Source of the DNA: Pseudalkalibacillus sp051842935
GTDB lineage: Bacteria; Bacillota; Bacilli; Bacillales; Fictibacillaceae
DNA: 64,000 nucleotides
Direction: 5' to 3'
NCBI RefSeq assembly: GCF_051842935.1
Contig: NZ_JBPXRR010000001.1
Span: forward strand, 744,001 to 808,000
Every line of letters begins with the position of its first letter. The stretch's first letter is position 1. The position numbers and the translations under genes are program-made. The notes under the pieces were generated by a model, which saw only the letters and a list, made by a program, of their open reading frames with translations, did no database searches and was not told the DNA's origin. Positions 8,061 to 16,522 of the stretch are shown piece by piece.

Positions 8061-8513
8061 TCAAAACGAAAATCCATACCGTTTTGAAATGACTTCATAA
8101 AAACCTAATGAATTATAAAGGTGTTTTGTCACAACGTTATTGATCCCCGTTTCCAGTTCAATCGATTTGATACCGGATTTCTCAGCCCAATGGACGACAT
8201 GTAGGAGTAATTTCCGTGCGATACCTTTATTCCTCAAGTCCTCTTGTACATAAAGCTCATTGAGCCACATGTAATGTCCACCACGCGCAAGACTGATTCC
8301 GATATTGAAAAAGGCGATCCCGACAATTTCTTCATCCATTTCAGCCACAACGATATATGCGGTATCTGTACTTTCCAGGGCAAGATGTATACCGGTCATG
8401 ATCTGATCGTAAGTCCCGGAATTTTCATTGGAGATACGTTGCTTTGTAAGTAGTGACGCAATTTGTTCTCTTATTTCGTTCGATGCATCTTTTTGAACTT
8501 CATACACTTTCAT
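8061..8513 (-). CDS. GNAT family N-acetyltransferase
   Basis: 150-residue GNAT enzyme. The acetyl-CoA motif A is seen as ELYVQEDLRNKGIARKLL, and motif B as TGINNVVTKHLYNSLGF near the C-terminus. GNAT proteins move an acetyl group from acetyl-CoA to an amine; the acceptor cannot be told. AGGAGGG precedes ATG at 8513. It is followed by the NifU-N gene on the same strand, 61 bp away. Confidence 0.87.
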   Translation of the reverse strand: MKVYEVQKDASNEIREQIASLLTKQRISNENSGTYDQIMTGIHLALESTDTAYIVVAEMDEEIVGIAFFNIGISLARGGHYMWLNELYVQEDLRNKGIARKLLLHVVHWAEKSGIKSIELETGINNVVTKHLYNSLGFYEVISKRYGFSF

Positions 8514-8740
8514 GGTGTAACCCTCCTATAGCCCACTTTCCTAATTCAATGTAACAGACAATATTCCTGCTATGTAGTGGAAAATATACATAATTTCATT
8601 TTCTTTTGAAAAAACAGAAACTTTTTACCTAGTTTATCCGTCTAAAAAAGAGGACGAACTTAATGAGCGACAGTATATGTACGTAAAGAACTATTTTAAA
8701 ACGAATGTATATAGAAACATTCGTCCTGAAGGAGTGCGAT

Positions 8741-9421
8741 ATGACGAAGCAATCCGTTGTTTTTTGGAGTGGTGGAAAGGATTGTATGTCTGCCCTTGAA
8801 AAAATGCAAGAAAAGAACGGTGAGATCGCCTACCTCGTGACCACCTTTGATGAAACTTCACGACGTGTCCCTTTCCACGGCATACATATCCGATTGATCG
8901 AGTCTCAGGCTGAATCATTGCAGATCCCTTTGATGAAAATCCCTATCCCTCCACAAGCGTCAAACGAGGAATACGAATCAATTCTTCAAAGAGCTCTGAC
9001 AACCTTGAAAAAGCAAGGTGTTGAACAAGTTGTGTATGGTGACATTCATTTAGAGGACTTACGTCAATATAAGGAAGCGTTGCTGGAGCCCCTTGGTTTA
9101 TCTGCTTCTTTTCCATTGTGGGACCAATCTACAGAAGATGTAGCCAAACAATTCCTACAAAAAGGTTACGAAGCCCTCATCTGTGGAATTAATTGTGAAC
9201 GAATAGAGGATGAAGAGCTGGGGGAACTTTATACTGTTGATTTTCTAGACAGGTACAAAAGTCGGATTGATCCTTGTGGCGAAAATGGAGAGTTTCACAC
9301 CTTCGTTCAAGACGGTCCGTTGTTTACAAAGCCTGTACAACCGGTTATTTGGAAAAAGACGCACACCATGTACGACCGTTATAAATATCTTGAATTAGAC
9401 CTGGATGAAAAAACATACTGA
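8741..9421 (+). CDS. Dph6-like diphthine-ammonia ligase family ATPase
   Basis: 226-residue protein of the ATP_bind_4 (DUF71) family. The PP-loop SGGKDCMSAL lies at residues 10-19; LVTTFDE, VPFHGI and YGDIHLEDLRQY are further family motifs, and the C-terminal CGENGEFHT is the hallmark. In eukaryotes and archaea the family amidates diphthine on elongation factor 2; bacteria lack diphthamide, so the substrate here is unknown. The ATG at 8741 is chosen over 8705 because CTGAAGGAG precedes it. It ends 13 bp before the SGNH hydrolase gene, probably one operon. Confidence 0.87.
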   Translation: MTKQSVVFWSGGKDCMSALEKMQEKNGEIAYLVTTFDETSRRVPFHGIHIRLIESQAESLQIPLMKIPIPPQASNEEYESILQRALTTLKKQGVEQVVYGDIHLEDLRQYKEALLEPLGLSASFPLWDQSTEDVAKQFLQKGYEALICGINCERIEDEELGELYTVDFLDRYKSRIDPCGENGEFHTFVQDGPLFTKPVQPVIWKKTHTMYDRYKYLELDLDEKTY

Positions 9422-9434
9422 GGAGGTCGTAAGC

Positions 9435-10004
9435 ATGCCTACGTTGGTTTGTTTTGGAGATAGCTTGACTGCTATGGAAGAAAGTAGAGATGGATATGAA
9501 CGATTGACACCCCGTTTGAGAAAGCAACTGTCAGAATGGACGATTGTCAATTCCGGTATTTCAGGTGAAACGACCCGGGCAGCTCTTGCAAGACTTCAAG
9601 AGGATGTTCTGAGACATTCACCTGATTTGGTCACAATTCTGTTCGGTTCGAATGATGCGAGTGAACATCGACGCATCAACTTGCAGGAATATGAACGCAA
9701 TCTCGAGATCATGATCGACAGGATCACACCCAAGAAGACGATTCTGATCAGTCCGCCACCAGTGATTGAAGCATCTCAAGAAAAGCGCAACAACAAAGAG
9801 TTGGAACGATATGCCCAAGTTACGCGCAAGATCGCAAATAAGCGAGGTTGCTATTTCATTGATCTGTGGAATTATTTCATACAAAATGATCTTTATAAAA
9901 AGATGCTTGTGAATGACGGACTCCATTTCAATGAGCGAGCTTACCTGTTCCTATCGGAGCTCATCATCGATCAGATCAAATCCATTAAAGCGAAGGCTGT
10001 ATAA
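9435..10004 (+). CDS. SGNH/GDSL hydrolase (esterase/lipase-like)
   Basis: 189-residue SGNH hydrolase with all four blocks: FGDSLTA (nucleophile Ser), SGISGETT (Gly), FGSNDA (Asn), and NDGLHFNE (catalytic Asp and His). These enzymes cleave esters, thioesters or acetyl groups; TesA-like lysophospholipases are of this size. No signal peptide is present, so it is cytosolic. TGAGGAGGT just upstream fixes the start at 9435. It is probably co-transcribed with the Dph6-like gene. Confidence 0.9.
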   Translation: MPTLVCFGDSLTAMEESRDGYERLTPRLRKQLSEWTIVNSGISGETTRAALARLQEDVLRHSPDLVTILFGSNDASEHRRINLQEYERNLEIMIDRITPKKTILISPPPVIEASQEKRNNKELERYAQVTRKIANKRGCYFIDLWNYFIQNDLYKKMLVNDGLHFNERAYLFLSELIIDQIKSIKAKAV

Positions 10005-10039
10005 AAAGAGGATTGACCGACAATGGTCAATCCTCTTTA
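10004..10039. terminator. Bidirectional terminator after the SGNH gene
   Basis: GAGGATTGACC pairs with GGTCAATCCTC across GACAAT, flanked by AAAAA on the left and a T-rich right side. Confidence 0.8.
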
Positions 10040-10049
10040 TCATTTATCG

Positions 10050-10202
10050 TTATTCTCCACCAAGTGTAAGGTTGGCTGATCGTTCTTTTTGAGCTGCGCG
10101 GTCTTTGTCTGACATGGTGGTTTGGATTTCTCTCTCGTCGTTTCCACGTACACGTTCTGCACCTTGTTGGATGGCACGTTTGGATTGATTTCTTTTGCTC
10201 AT
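10050..10202 (-). CDS. Small hydrophilic protein of 50 residues
   Basis: MSKRNQSKRAIQQGAERVRG opens a highly charged 50-residue protein ending SANLTLGGE. AAGGAGGGTGAATCCA precedes the ATG, a good Shine-Dalgarno with nine-base spacing, and a terminator follows. The composition (Arg, Gln, Lys, Glu; no hydrophobic core) is like that of small acid-soluble or spore proteins. No family was recognised with certainty. Confidence 0.65.
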   Translation of the reverse strand: MSKRNQSKRAIQQGAERVRGNDEREIQTTMSDKDRAAQKERSANLTLGGE

Positions 10203-10245
10203 TGGATTCACCCTCCTTGAGGTTAGTATCCCGCAAAAGAGAGCG

Positions 10246-11067
10246 CTATACACCTTTCTTCAATGATAGAAGATCTTCAAGGAAATAGGCGATACCATCC
10301 TCTTCATTTGTCTTCGTAACGCCATTCGCAATATTTTTCAATTCTGGAATGGCGTTCCCCATTGCAATTCCATATCCAGCATATTCAATCATTTCAAGAT
10401 CATTGTCCTCATCACCGAATGCGATGATGCGGTCTTGAGGGACATTCAATGAGTCCGCGACATGCTTCAATCCGACAGCCTTGTTCAATCCTGCTTTTAC
10501 AACCTCGATGATGTTCCACGGTGCTGCCCAAACTCTGTGGTCAATCACTTCAGCGTGTTGAGCTTTCAATAATTCCCGTAATTCTCTGACATGATGATCA
10601 TGCGGGCGGATGAGGATCGAAGTCGGGTCATGCTCAAGCGAGTTGTGTAAATGACCGATGCTCATCTTATGTGGTTCGATCATGAATGTATTCGTGATGA
10701 ATTCATCTTCATAGTGGAAATACACATCATCGAGTACCTCTGCAATGACATTCTTCACTTCAAAGTCCAAGCACGTTTTTACAATATCATGTGCGGTATC
10801 CAGTTCTAACGGGGAGTGGTGTACACCCCATCCAGGATTGTCGGGATGATGGATAAAAGCCCCGTTAAAATTAATAATAGGAGTAGTCAGTTCTAGTTCT
10901 CGATAGTATCGTTCACTTCCACGATAAGGCCTTCCGGTAGAAATGACGACATGATGACCATTGTCCACCGCTCTTCTGAGGACATTCTTCGTATGGGTGG
11001 ATACAGTTTTGTCATCCTTCAATAACGTCCCATCTAAGTCGATTGCAATTAAATAGGGTTTTGACAT
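10246..11067 (-). CDS. yitU: HAD-IIB (Cof-type) phosphatase, YitU-like
   Basis: 273-residue HAD phosphatase of the Cof subfamily. Motif I is AIDLDGTLL, motif II STGRPYRGS, motif IV FGDEDNDLEM followed by GIAMGNA. The C2 cap lies between. Cof-type enzymes dephosphorylate small phosphates such as FMN or pyridoxal phosphate; B. subtilis YitU belongs to this group. The ATG at 11067 follows AAAGGGGAGCC. Its place between yitT and yitV homologues supports the symbol. Confidence 0.87.
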   Translation of the reverse strand: MSKPYLIAIDLDGTLLKDDKTVSTHTKNVLRRAVDNGHHVVISTGRPYRGSERYYRELELTTPIINFNGAFIHHPDNPGWGVHHSPLELDTAHDIVKTCLDFEVKNVIAEVLDDVYFHYEDEFITNTFMIEPHKMSIGHLHNSLEHDPTSILIRPHDHHVRELRELLKAQHAEVIDHRVWAAPWNIIEVVKAGLNKAVGLKHVADSLNVPQDRIIAFGDEDNDLEMIEYAGYGIAMGNAIPELKNIANGVTKTNEEDGIAYFLEDLLSLKKGV

Positions 11068-11215
11068 ATGTGGCTCCCCTTTCTCTATATACACGTATTT
11101 ACAATATTAAAGATAAGGACAGAAAATGTCCATCGAACAGGAAAGAAGAGCTTTGTCGAAATATGCAGATGTATGATACTATATGAAAATGTACACATGG
11201 AATGGAGGAAAGTTT

Positions 11216-12706
11216 ATGGGAAATGAACATCACACAAGCGAAGTACAAGAAGCCATAGGGAAAAAAGACATCAAACGTCTTGAATTTCGCGGAGGAGTTT
11301 TTGCAGCTACTATTCCTCTCGTCTTTTTTATTGTTTGGGCAATTACACTAAGTACACAAGAATTGGTTACTGAAGAAGGCCTTGTACTTGGTATGGTCCT
11401 TGGTATTTTAATTGGTTTATTTTTCTGTAAGTCGAAATGGTCCGACTATGCACAGTCTCTCTTTTCAGGGATGGCTCAGCCGATTGGCGTCATAGCGGTC
11501 ATCGCATGGTTCTGGGCAGGTATGTTTGCGAAACTGCTCTCGGCAGGTGGTCTTGTTGATGGACTGATTTGGTTCGGTTTCCAGACGGGACTTGAAGGCG
11601 GTTACTTTGTCGGATTGACGTTCTTGCTGGCTGCACTCTTCTCGACAGCAGTCGGAACAGGATACGGTACCGTAGCAACATTCGGAATCCTCATGTACCC
11701 AGCTGGTCTCGTATTAGGGGCAGACCCGGTCGTATTACTTGCAGCGATCCTAAGTGGAGCTGTATTCGGGGACAACCTTGCACCAGTTTCGGATACGACG
11801 ATCGTTTCAGCAACAACACAGGAAGCAGACGTACCAGGAGTCGTACGGTCTCGTTTCAAATATTCAATTTCAGCCGCTATTCCATCGCTGATCCTTTTTG
11901 TCATCTTCGGAGGCGGAGGCCAAGCGGAAAATCAAGCCGTTCTCACTGAATTAGAACAGCAGGTATCCGCGCAAGGGCTTTGGTTGTTACTGCCATTCGT
12001 ATTGGTCTTATACTTAGCATTAAGTGGCCATCATTTGTTAACCTCACTTACTTGGGGAATTGTCGCTTCAGTCGCAGTCATCTTCTTTACAGGCACACCG
12101 TTGGCGAAAGTCATCTCGATCCATAAAGAGAATGGCACTCCTGTAGTCGAAGGGGCACTGATGAACGGAATCGGTGGTTATTTCAATATGGCCATTCTCA
12201 TACTGTTCATTTTATCGGCCGCACATTTATTAGAGGTTGCCGGTACAATGGAGGCTATCCGGAACTTCTTCTTGAAGTTGATTAAGAAGGTTGTCCGAAG
12301 AGCAGAATTATCAATCTTTGCGATTGTTGCTTCCTTGAATATATTCATCACGATCAATACAGCAGCCGAAATTGCTGCAGCACCTTTCGTACGTAAGTTA
12401 GGTAAGGAATTCAACATCCATCCATACCGTCGAGCGAATTTCCTTGATACGGTTTCGTCTTCATTGGGATATATTTTCCCTTGGAGCGGAGGAGTCTTGC
12501 TTGCATGGGCAACCATTAAAGGAGCAGCTAAGGATTATGAGTTCCTGACTGTCGTCGACCCGACCGATGTGTTCCCTTACGTTTTCCAAGGGTGGGGACT
12601 GTTGATTGTTATGTTCATTGCTGCACTGACAGGATGGGGTCTTCGTTTTACAGGTAAGAATGGTGAAGAAATTCACCCGAAGGATTATCGCCCGGAAACG
12701 GACTGA
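11216..12706 (+). CDS. NhaC family Na+/H+ antiporter
   Basis: 496-residue polytopic membrane protein of the NhaC family, with about eleven or twelve hydrophobic segments. VFGDNLAPVSDTTIVSATTQ near residue 195 is the conserved NhaC block with acidic residues likely to bind the cation, and the late EIAAAPFVRK and PWSGGVLLAW segments fit. It would exchange internal Na+ or organic cations for protons, useful in salty or alkaline conditions. ATG at 11216 is preferred over 11183 because GGAGGA precedes it. No regulator is adjacent. Confidence 0.88.
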   Translation: MGNEHHTSEVQEAIGKKDIKRLEFRGGVFAATIPLVFFIVWAITLSTQELVTEEGLVLGMVLGILIGLFFCKSKWSDYAQSLFSGMAQPIGVIAVIAWFWAGMFAKLLSAGGLVDGLIWFGFQTGLEGGYFVGLTFLLAALFSTAVGTGYGTVATFGILMYPAGLVLGADPVVLLAAILSGAVFGDNLAPVSDTTIVSATTQEADVPGVVRSRFKYSISAAIPSLILFVIFGGGGQAENQAVLTELEQQVSAQGLWLLLPFVLVLYLALSGHHLLTSLTWGIVASVAVIFFTGTPLAKVISIHKENGTPVVEGALMNGIGGYFNMAILILFILSAAHLLEVAGTMEAIRNFFLKLIKKVVRRAELSIFAIVASLNIFITINTAAEIAAAPFVRKLGKEFNIHPYRRANFLDTVSSSLGYIFPWSGGVLLAWATIKGAAKDYEFLTVVDPTDVFPYVFQGWGLLIVMFIAALTGWGLRFTGKNGEEIHPKDYRPETD

Positions 12707-12734
12707 TCGAGTAACTTCTTCATAAAATTGGTAT

Positions 12735-12759
12735 GTTTTATGTTCCTCAGAAAGGGTAA
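12735..12759 (+). promoter_or_regulatory. SigB-type promoter for the YtxH-like gene
   Basis: GTTTTA, 13 bases, then GGGTAA. This fits the general-stress sigma factor consensus GTTTaa-N12-15-GGGWAW and lies 38 bp before the start codon. Confidence 0.65.
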
Positions 12760-12796
12760 ACATGAAAACATACTACTTGAGGAGGTTGACTTAGAA

Positions 12797-13069
12797 ATGA
12801 AACTTACGTCCAAAAAGGCAGTAGTATCAGGAGTCGCTGCAAGCCTTGCAGGTGTTGCAACTTACTATCTTAAAGATCGCTCAAACCGAATCAAGATGAA
12901 AGAAACATTCAACGATCTGACATCAAAAATCAAAGAGAGAACAAATGGTTACAGTGATTCGAATGTACCACTTGATAAAGCGGGTGAACCGCAGGATCTT
13001 GAGGACAGTAAGATGGTAGACGAAGGTGCTCAGACCAGTGTGGATTACTACAATAAGACCCAACAATAA
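12797..13069 (+). CDS. YtxH-like general stress protein with N-terminal membrane anchor
   Basis: 90-residue protein. Residues 5-25 (AVVSGVAASLAGVATYYL) form one hydrophobic segment, followed by a charged helical stretch and a hydrophilic tail. The layout is that of the small YtxH-type stress proteins, but the family call is not certain. GAGGAGG precedes the ATG at 12797; upstream in-frame starts lie inside the promoter. The SigB-like promoter suggests induction by general stress. A strong terminator ends the unit. Confidence 0.72.
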   Translation: MKLTSKKAVVSGVAASLAGVATYYLKDRSNRIKMKETFNDLTSKIKERTNGYSDSNVPLDKAGEPQDLEDSKMVDEGAQTSVDYYNKTQQ

Positions 13070-13081
13070 TTTTCGGGTCGC

Positions 13082-13112
13082 AGACTGACTTATCTAAGTC
13101 AGTCTTTTTTAT
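13082..13112 (+). terminator. Terminator after the YtxH-like gene
   Basis: AGACTGACTTA and TAAGTCAGTCT form a perfect 11-bp stem, followed by TTTTTT. Confidence 0.9.
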
Positions 13113-13172
13113 TTTTGATTCAACGGTACCTTTGATAAAATAAGGAAAATACTAATATTGCGAAGGTGAATC

Positions 13173-13940
13173 ATGATCCATATACATACCGATTATATAG
13201 AAGACATACCTGTATTGAATGTGGCAGCTGAAGAACTAACTGATAAGCCTGCACCGACATTGACCTTTCTGCACGGCTATACAAGCTCCAAAGAACAGAA
13301 CCTGTCATACGCCTATTTACTAGCACAAAAAGGCATCAGAGTCCTGCTCCCTGATTTTCCGTTGCATGGTGAGAGGGAGGGGGATTTCTCCCATAAAGAA
13401 AGAAGCTGGCGATTTTGGGAAATCGTCATCCAAGGTATCGGGGAACTCGAAAAAGTCATGGACCATTACATACGTAAACAACTCGTTGATCCAGAACGTA
13501 TCGGCGTTGCAGGGACTTCCATGGGTGGTATTACGATGTTCGGTGCCTTGACCCAGTATGATTGGATCAAGCTATCTGTATCGATGATGGGGACGCCGTG
13601 TTACGAGCAGTTTGCCAATCTCATGCTCCAATCTTTCCAAAAGGAAGGCGTAGAAATGCCTGTTTCAATGACGGAGCTTGAACAAAAGATCCATGATCTG
13701 AAGATGTTTGATCTTTCCCAAAAACCAGAAGTGCTTGGGGACCGACCTCTACTCATTTGGCACGGGGAAGCGGACTCAGTCGTTCCTTATCAACTGACGA
13801 AATCATTCCACGACCGTCTCCTTCTTGACGGTTATGCGGATCATAACCAGGTGAATTTCATTACAGACCCAGCAGCAGGACATAAAGTAACCAGAGACGC
13901 TTGTCATATGGCGGTTGATTGGATTTCAAACAACCTATAA
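13173..13940 (+). CDS. yitV: Alpha/beta hydrolase esterase, YitV-like
   Basis: 255-residue alpha/beta hydrolase of the prolyl-oligopeptidase-like esterase group. TFLHGYTSSKE is the oxyanion HG motif; VAGTSMGGITMFG is the nucleophile elbow with Ser; IWHGEADSVVP gives the acid Asp and AAGHKVT the His. No signal peptide, so cytosolic. GAAGGTG precedes the ATG. It lies between yitU and yitW homologues as in B. subtilis. The natural substrate is unknown. Confidence 0.88.
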   Translation: MIHIHTDYIEDIPVLNVAAEELTDKPAPTLTFLHGYTSSKEQNLSYAYLLAQKGIRVLLPDFPLHGEREGDFSHKERSWRFWEIVIQGIGELEKVMDHYIRKQLVDPERIGVAGTSMGGITMFGALTQYDWIKLSVSMMGTPCYEQFANLMLQSFQKEGVEMPVSMTELEQKIHDLKMFDLSQKPEVLGDRPLLIWHGEADSVVPYQLTKSFHDRLLLDGYADHNQVNFITDPAAGHKVTRDACHMAVDWISNNL

Positions 13941-13942
13941 GG

Positions 13943-13970
13943 AAACTCCCTTTTAAAGGGAGTTTTTTAT
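13943..13970 (+). terminator. Terminator after yitV
   Basis: AAACTCCCTTT pairs with AAAGGGAGTTT, then T-rich sequence. Confidence 0.88.
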
Positions 13971-14048
13971 TTTTATGAAAAAGATTAAAAGTCGCCTCCC
14001 CACTTATTGCGATGAATTTGTATTTATAGGGTGAAAGGGGGTGAGAAA

Positions 14049-14267
14049 ATGGCAACTGCAGTCCACGATGATTCCAGATTGACGATCACTTTCGACGCAG
14101 GAGTAGATCATGAAGGTAAGCCGGTCTATAAACGGAAGTCCTTCACTAACATCAAGACAAGTGCTACGCATGACCAATTGTTTGACATGGTACAAGCGTT
14201 AGCACCCCTACAACAATATCCTGTCAGTCAAATCGAGCGATCCAACTCATTTGACTTAAGCGCATAA
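14049..14267 (+). CDS. DUF1659 domain protein
   Basis: 72-residue protein that fills a DUF1659 domain: DSRLTITFDAGVDHEGKP at residues 7-24 and KRKSFTNIKTSAT after it. AAAGGGGGTGAGAAA precedes ATG at 14049. It is the first gene of a trio with DUF2922 and YvrJ, small proteins that often occur together in Bacillaceae. No function is known. No catalytic motif or membrane segment is seen. Confidence 0.82.
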   Translation: MATAVHDDSRLTITFDAGVDHEGKPVYKRKSFTNIKTSATHDQLFDMVQALAPLQQYPVSQIERSNSFDLSA

Positions 14268-14302
14268 TGAAACTGAAATAAGTTGGAAAGGAGGGAATAT
14301 GT

Positions 14303-14521
14303 ATGGCAAAACAAATCGAACTTCTGTTTGAGAACTTTGAAGGGAAAACAGTTCGTATTTCACTTGATGAACCGGTAGAACCTGTTGATACGTTGGCGAT
14401 CAATGCTGCAATGGACAAGATTCTGGCGGATAATGCGCTCATTTCATCTGGTGGAGATCTCGTTGCGAAAAAAGGTGCAAGGGTCGTGGAACGAAATGTG
14501 ACGGATATACCTTTGGCTTAA
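14303..14521 (+). CDS. DUF2922 domain protein
   Basis: 72-residue protein that matches DUF2922 in full: IELLFENFEGKTVRISLDEP then a VDTLAINAAMDKI helix. GGAAAGGAGGG precedes the start. It lies 35 bp after the DUF1659 gene and is followed by a terminator-like hairpin and the YvrJ gene. The two domain families have similar lengths and a similar beta-strand pattern, so they may be partners. Function unknown. Confidence 0.82.
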   Translation: MAKQIELLFENFEGKTVRISLDEPVEPVDTLAINAAMDKILADNALISSGGDLVAKKGARVVERNVTDIPLA

Positions 14522-14529
14522 CGATTACA

Positions 14530-14567
14530 GAAGGAAGGGGAGCTCTCGGGCATCACCCTTCCTTTTT
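14530..14567 (+). terminator. Terminator between DUF2922 and YvrJ genes
   Basis: AAGGAAGGG pairs with CCCTTCCTT over a 16-base loop, followed by TTTC. Partial read-through would set a lower level for YvrJ. Confidence 0.65.
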
Positions 14568-14629
14568 CAATTAGCTGGTTTGGGCAAAATGCTTGCCTAA
14601 TGATCCAAAGATAGAAAGGAGGGAAGGAT

Positions 14630-14767
14630 ATGGAGCAGTGGTTATCGGTCATGAGTGATTTCGGTTTTCCTGTAGTCGTCACATTATATCTACTACACAG
14701 AATCGAATCTAAGCTCGAAGCCTTGAACCAATCGATTCTCAACCTTCCGAGCCATTTGAAGATTTGA
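14630..14767 (+). CDS. YvrJ family small membrane protein
   Basis: 45-residue protein: an N-terminal hydrophobic helix (SDFGFPVVVTLYLLHRIE) followed by a short amphipathic helix (KLEALNQSILNL). This is the whole YvrJ family layout. AAGGAGGG lies seven bases before the ATG. It completes the DUF1659/DUF2922/YvrJ trio. In B. subtilis yvrJ lies beside genes for a small sigma factor system (yvrI/yvrHa); no sigma gene is adjacent here. Function unknown. Confidence 0.8.
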   Translation: MEQWLSVMSDFGFPVVVTLYLLHRIESKLEALNQSILNLPSHLKI

Positions 14768-14840
14768 TGCGCAACATTTTAAGTCATCCCTCTAATGGGT
14801 TATACTATAGATAGAAACTGGATTTAGGAAGGGGTTCATT

Positions 14841-15152
14841 ATGGCAAACGAAGAAATGAAAGAAAAGATGATGGAAGCACTTGAAGAAGTTGAAGACCCT
14901 GAACTAGGGATTGATATCGTCAACCTCGGTCTTATTTATGACGTTGAACTAGACGAAGAAGGTATGGCGAAAGTGACGATGACATTGACAGCGATGGGTT
15001 GCCCATTAGCTGGTACGATCGCAAACGATGTTCGTAATGCATTGATCGACTTCCCTGAAGTGAAAGATGTAGATGTGAACATTGTATGGAATCCACCATG
15101 GACAAAAGACAAAATGTCCCGTTACGCGAAAATCGCACTTGGGATTCAATAA
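14841..15152 (+). CDS. yitW: DUF59/MIP18 family protein, YitW-like (SufT-type)
   Basis: 103-residue protein of the DUF59 family. EEVEDPELGIDIVNLGLIYD and TAMGCPLAGTI are the family motifs; the Cys of GCPL is the conserved residue. Members (SufT, YitW, MIP18) help iron-sulfur cluster maturation. GGAAGGGG precedes the ATG. It is the last yit-block gene here and is followed by a terminator. Confidence 0.9.
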   Translation: MANEEMKEKMMEALEEVEDPELGIDIVNLGLIYDVELDEEGMAKVTMTLTAMGCPLAGTIANDVRNALIDFPEVKDVDVNIVWNPPWTKDKMSRYAKIALGIQ

Positions 15153-15168
15153 AGTTCCGATAGATTTG

Positions 15169-15200
15169 AGACTGGCACCTTTGTGTCAGTCTCTTTCTTT
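15169..15200 (+). terminator. Terminator after yitW
   Basis: GAGACTG and CAGTCTC stem with CAC/GTG inside, followed by TTTCTTTTC. Confidence 0.8.
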
Positions 15201-15253
15201 TCTCTTATACTTTGATAAAATGTAGATGGACTCAATTGAAAGCGGTGATAGCA

Positions 15254-16522
15254 ATGGTTGTTGAACGTAGAAAACCGATTCAGATTGCGGAAGCAGTCAA
15301 TAGGGTACTGGATCATCCGATGGAATCCCCATCTGAAGAAATACATATCGAACGATCCTTGAATCGAATACTGGCAGAGGACATTGTTGCCGACCATGAT
15401 GTGCCTCCATTCGATCGATCCCCGTATGATGGATTCGCGCTTAGAGCGGAAGATACACAAGCAGCTTCTTCATCAAGCCCGGTTCTGCTTGAAGTCATTG
15501 AAGAAATCGGTGCTGGCCAAGTCGCTCAATCGGAATTAGCAGAAGGACAAGCGATTCGAATCATGACTGGAGCCGCCATTCCAAGCGGTGCGACGGCAGT
15601 CTCGATGTTTGAAGTGGTAAAAGAGTTTCATCAAGGTGACAGAAATATGATTGAAGTCGGACGAACCTTTAAAGCGGGTCAGAACATTGCCAGACAAGGC
15701 GAAGATACGGAAAAGGGAACCGTCCTGATTGAAAAAGGTACAAAGATTACGCCGGGAGTCACTGCTTTATTAGCGACCTTCGGCTATCGATATGTGAATG
15801 TGGTTCAAAAACCGAGAATCGGAATTTTTGCGACGGGGACTGAGCTTTTGGACATTGAAGATCCGCTGGAACCTGGAAAAATCCGAAACTCGAATGCCTA
15901 TATGATTGCTGCTCAGATCCGGAACATCGGTGGTGAACCGGTCTATTTAGGCACGTTGGCTGATGATTTCAATTCATGCTTCGAGGCTGTGTCTTCTGCG
16001 CTGAGCGATATCGACGCACTCGTCACGACGGGCGGGGTCTCAGTAGGGGATTATGATTATCTACCAGCGATTTATGAAAAACTGGGCGCAACGACATTAT
16101 TCAACAAGGTTGCGATGCGGCCAGGAAGTGTTACCACGGTAGCGGAGTTAAATGGGAAGTTGTTGTTCGGGTTGTCCGGTAATCCTTCTGCATGTTTCGT
16201 AGGTGGGGAACTATTCGTCCGACTATTCATACGATCTTCAGCAGGTTCGAAGCCTTTCCTGGCAAAAACAAAAGCTCGGCTAGCGACGGATTTCCCGAAA
16301 CCGAATCCGTTCACCCGCCTTGTAAGAAGTAAAGTGAGCTATACACAAGAAGGCATCCTCGTTACACCCACTGGTTTGGATAAATCCAGCTCTGTTACAT
16401 CAATTGCAGAAGCAGATGCTTTTACTATGTTGCCAGGCGGTACGAGAGGGTACATGGCTGGAGACGAAGTGGACATTCTACTATTCCATTCCGAAAGTGA
16501 TGTGAATCCGTGGAGCGATTAA
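15254..16522 (+). CDS. moeA: Molybdopterin molybdenumtransferase MoeA
   Basis: 422 residues, the usual MoeA length. It inserts molybdate into molybdopterin-AMP to give the molybdenum cofactor. Visible motifs are PPFDRSPYDGFALR near residue 60, MTGAAIPSGA near 110, the TGTELLD stretch near 200, TTGGVSVGDYD with the active-site Asp near 260, and GLSGNPSACF near 315. The start at 15254 follows a weak AAGCGGTGAT. The gene overlaps mobB by 13 bases, showing a moeA-mobB-moaE-moaD operon. moaA, moaC and moaB are not in the window. Confidence 0.93.
   Translation: MVVERRKPIQIAEAVNRVLDHPMESPSEEIHIERSLNRILAEDIVADHDVPPFDRSPYDGFALRAEDTQAASSSSPVLLEVIEEIGAGQVAQSELAEGQAIRIMTGAAIPSGATAVSMFEVVKEFHQGDRNMIEVGRTFKAGQNIARQGEDTEKGTVLIEKGTKITPGVTALLATFGYRYVNVVQKPRIGIFATGTELLDIEDPLEPGKIRNSNAYMIAAQIRNIGGEPVYLGTLADDFNSCFEAVSSALSDIDALVTTGGVSVGDYDYLPAIYEKLGATTLFNKVAMRPGSVTTVAELNGKLLFGLSGNPSACFVGGELFVRLFIRSSAGSKPFLAKTKARLATDFPKPNPFTRLVRSKVSYTQEGILVTPTGLDKSSSVTSIAEADAFTMLPGGTRGYMAGDEVDILLFHSESDVNPWSD

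Noticed and set aside
13998..14010. CCCACTT resembling the -10 of SigO-type promoters before the DUF1659 gene
   Set aside because: No matching -35 was found at a suitable distance; the motif is too short alone.
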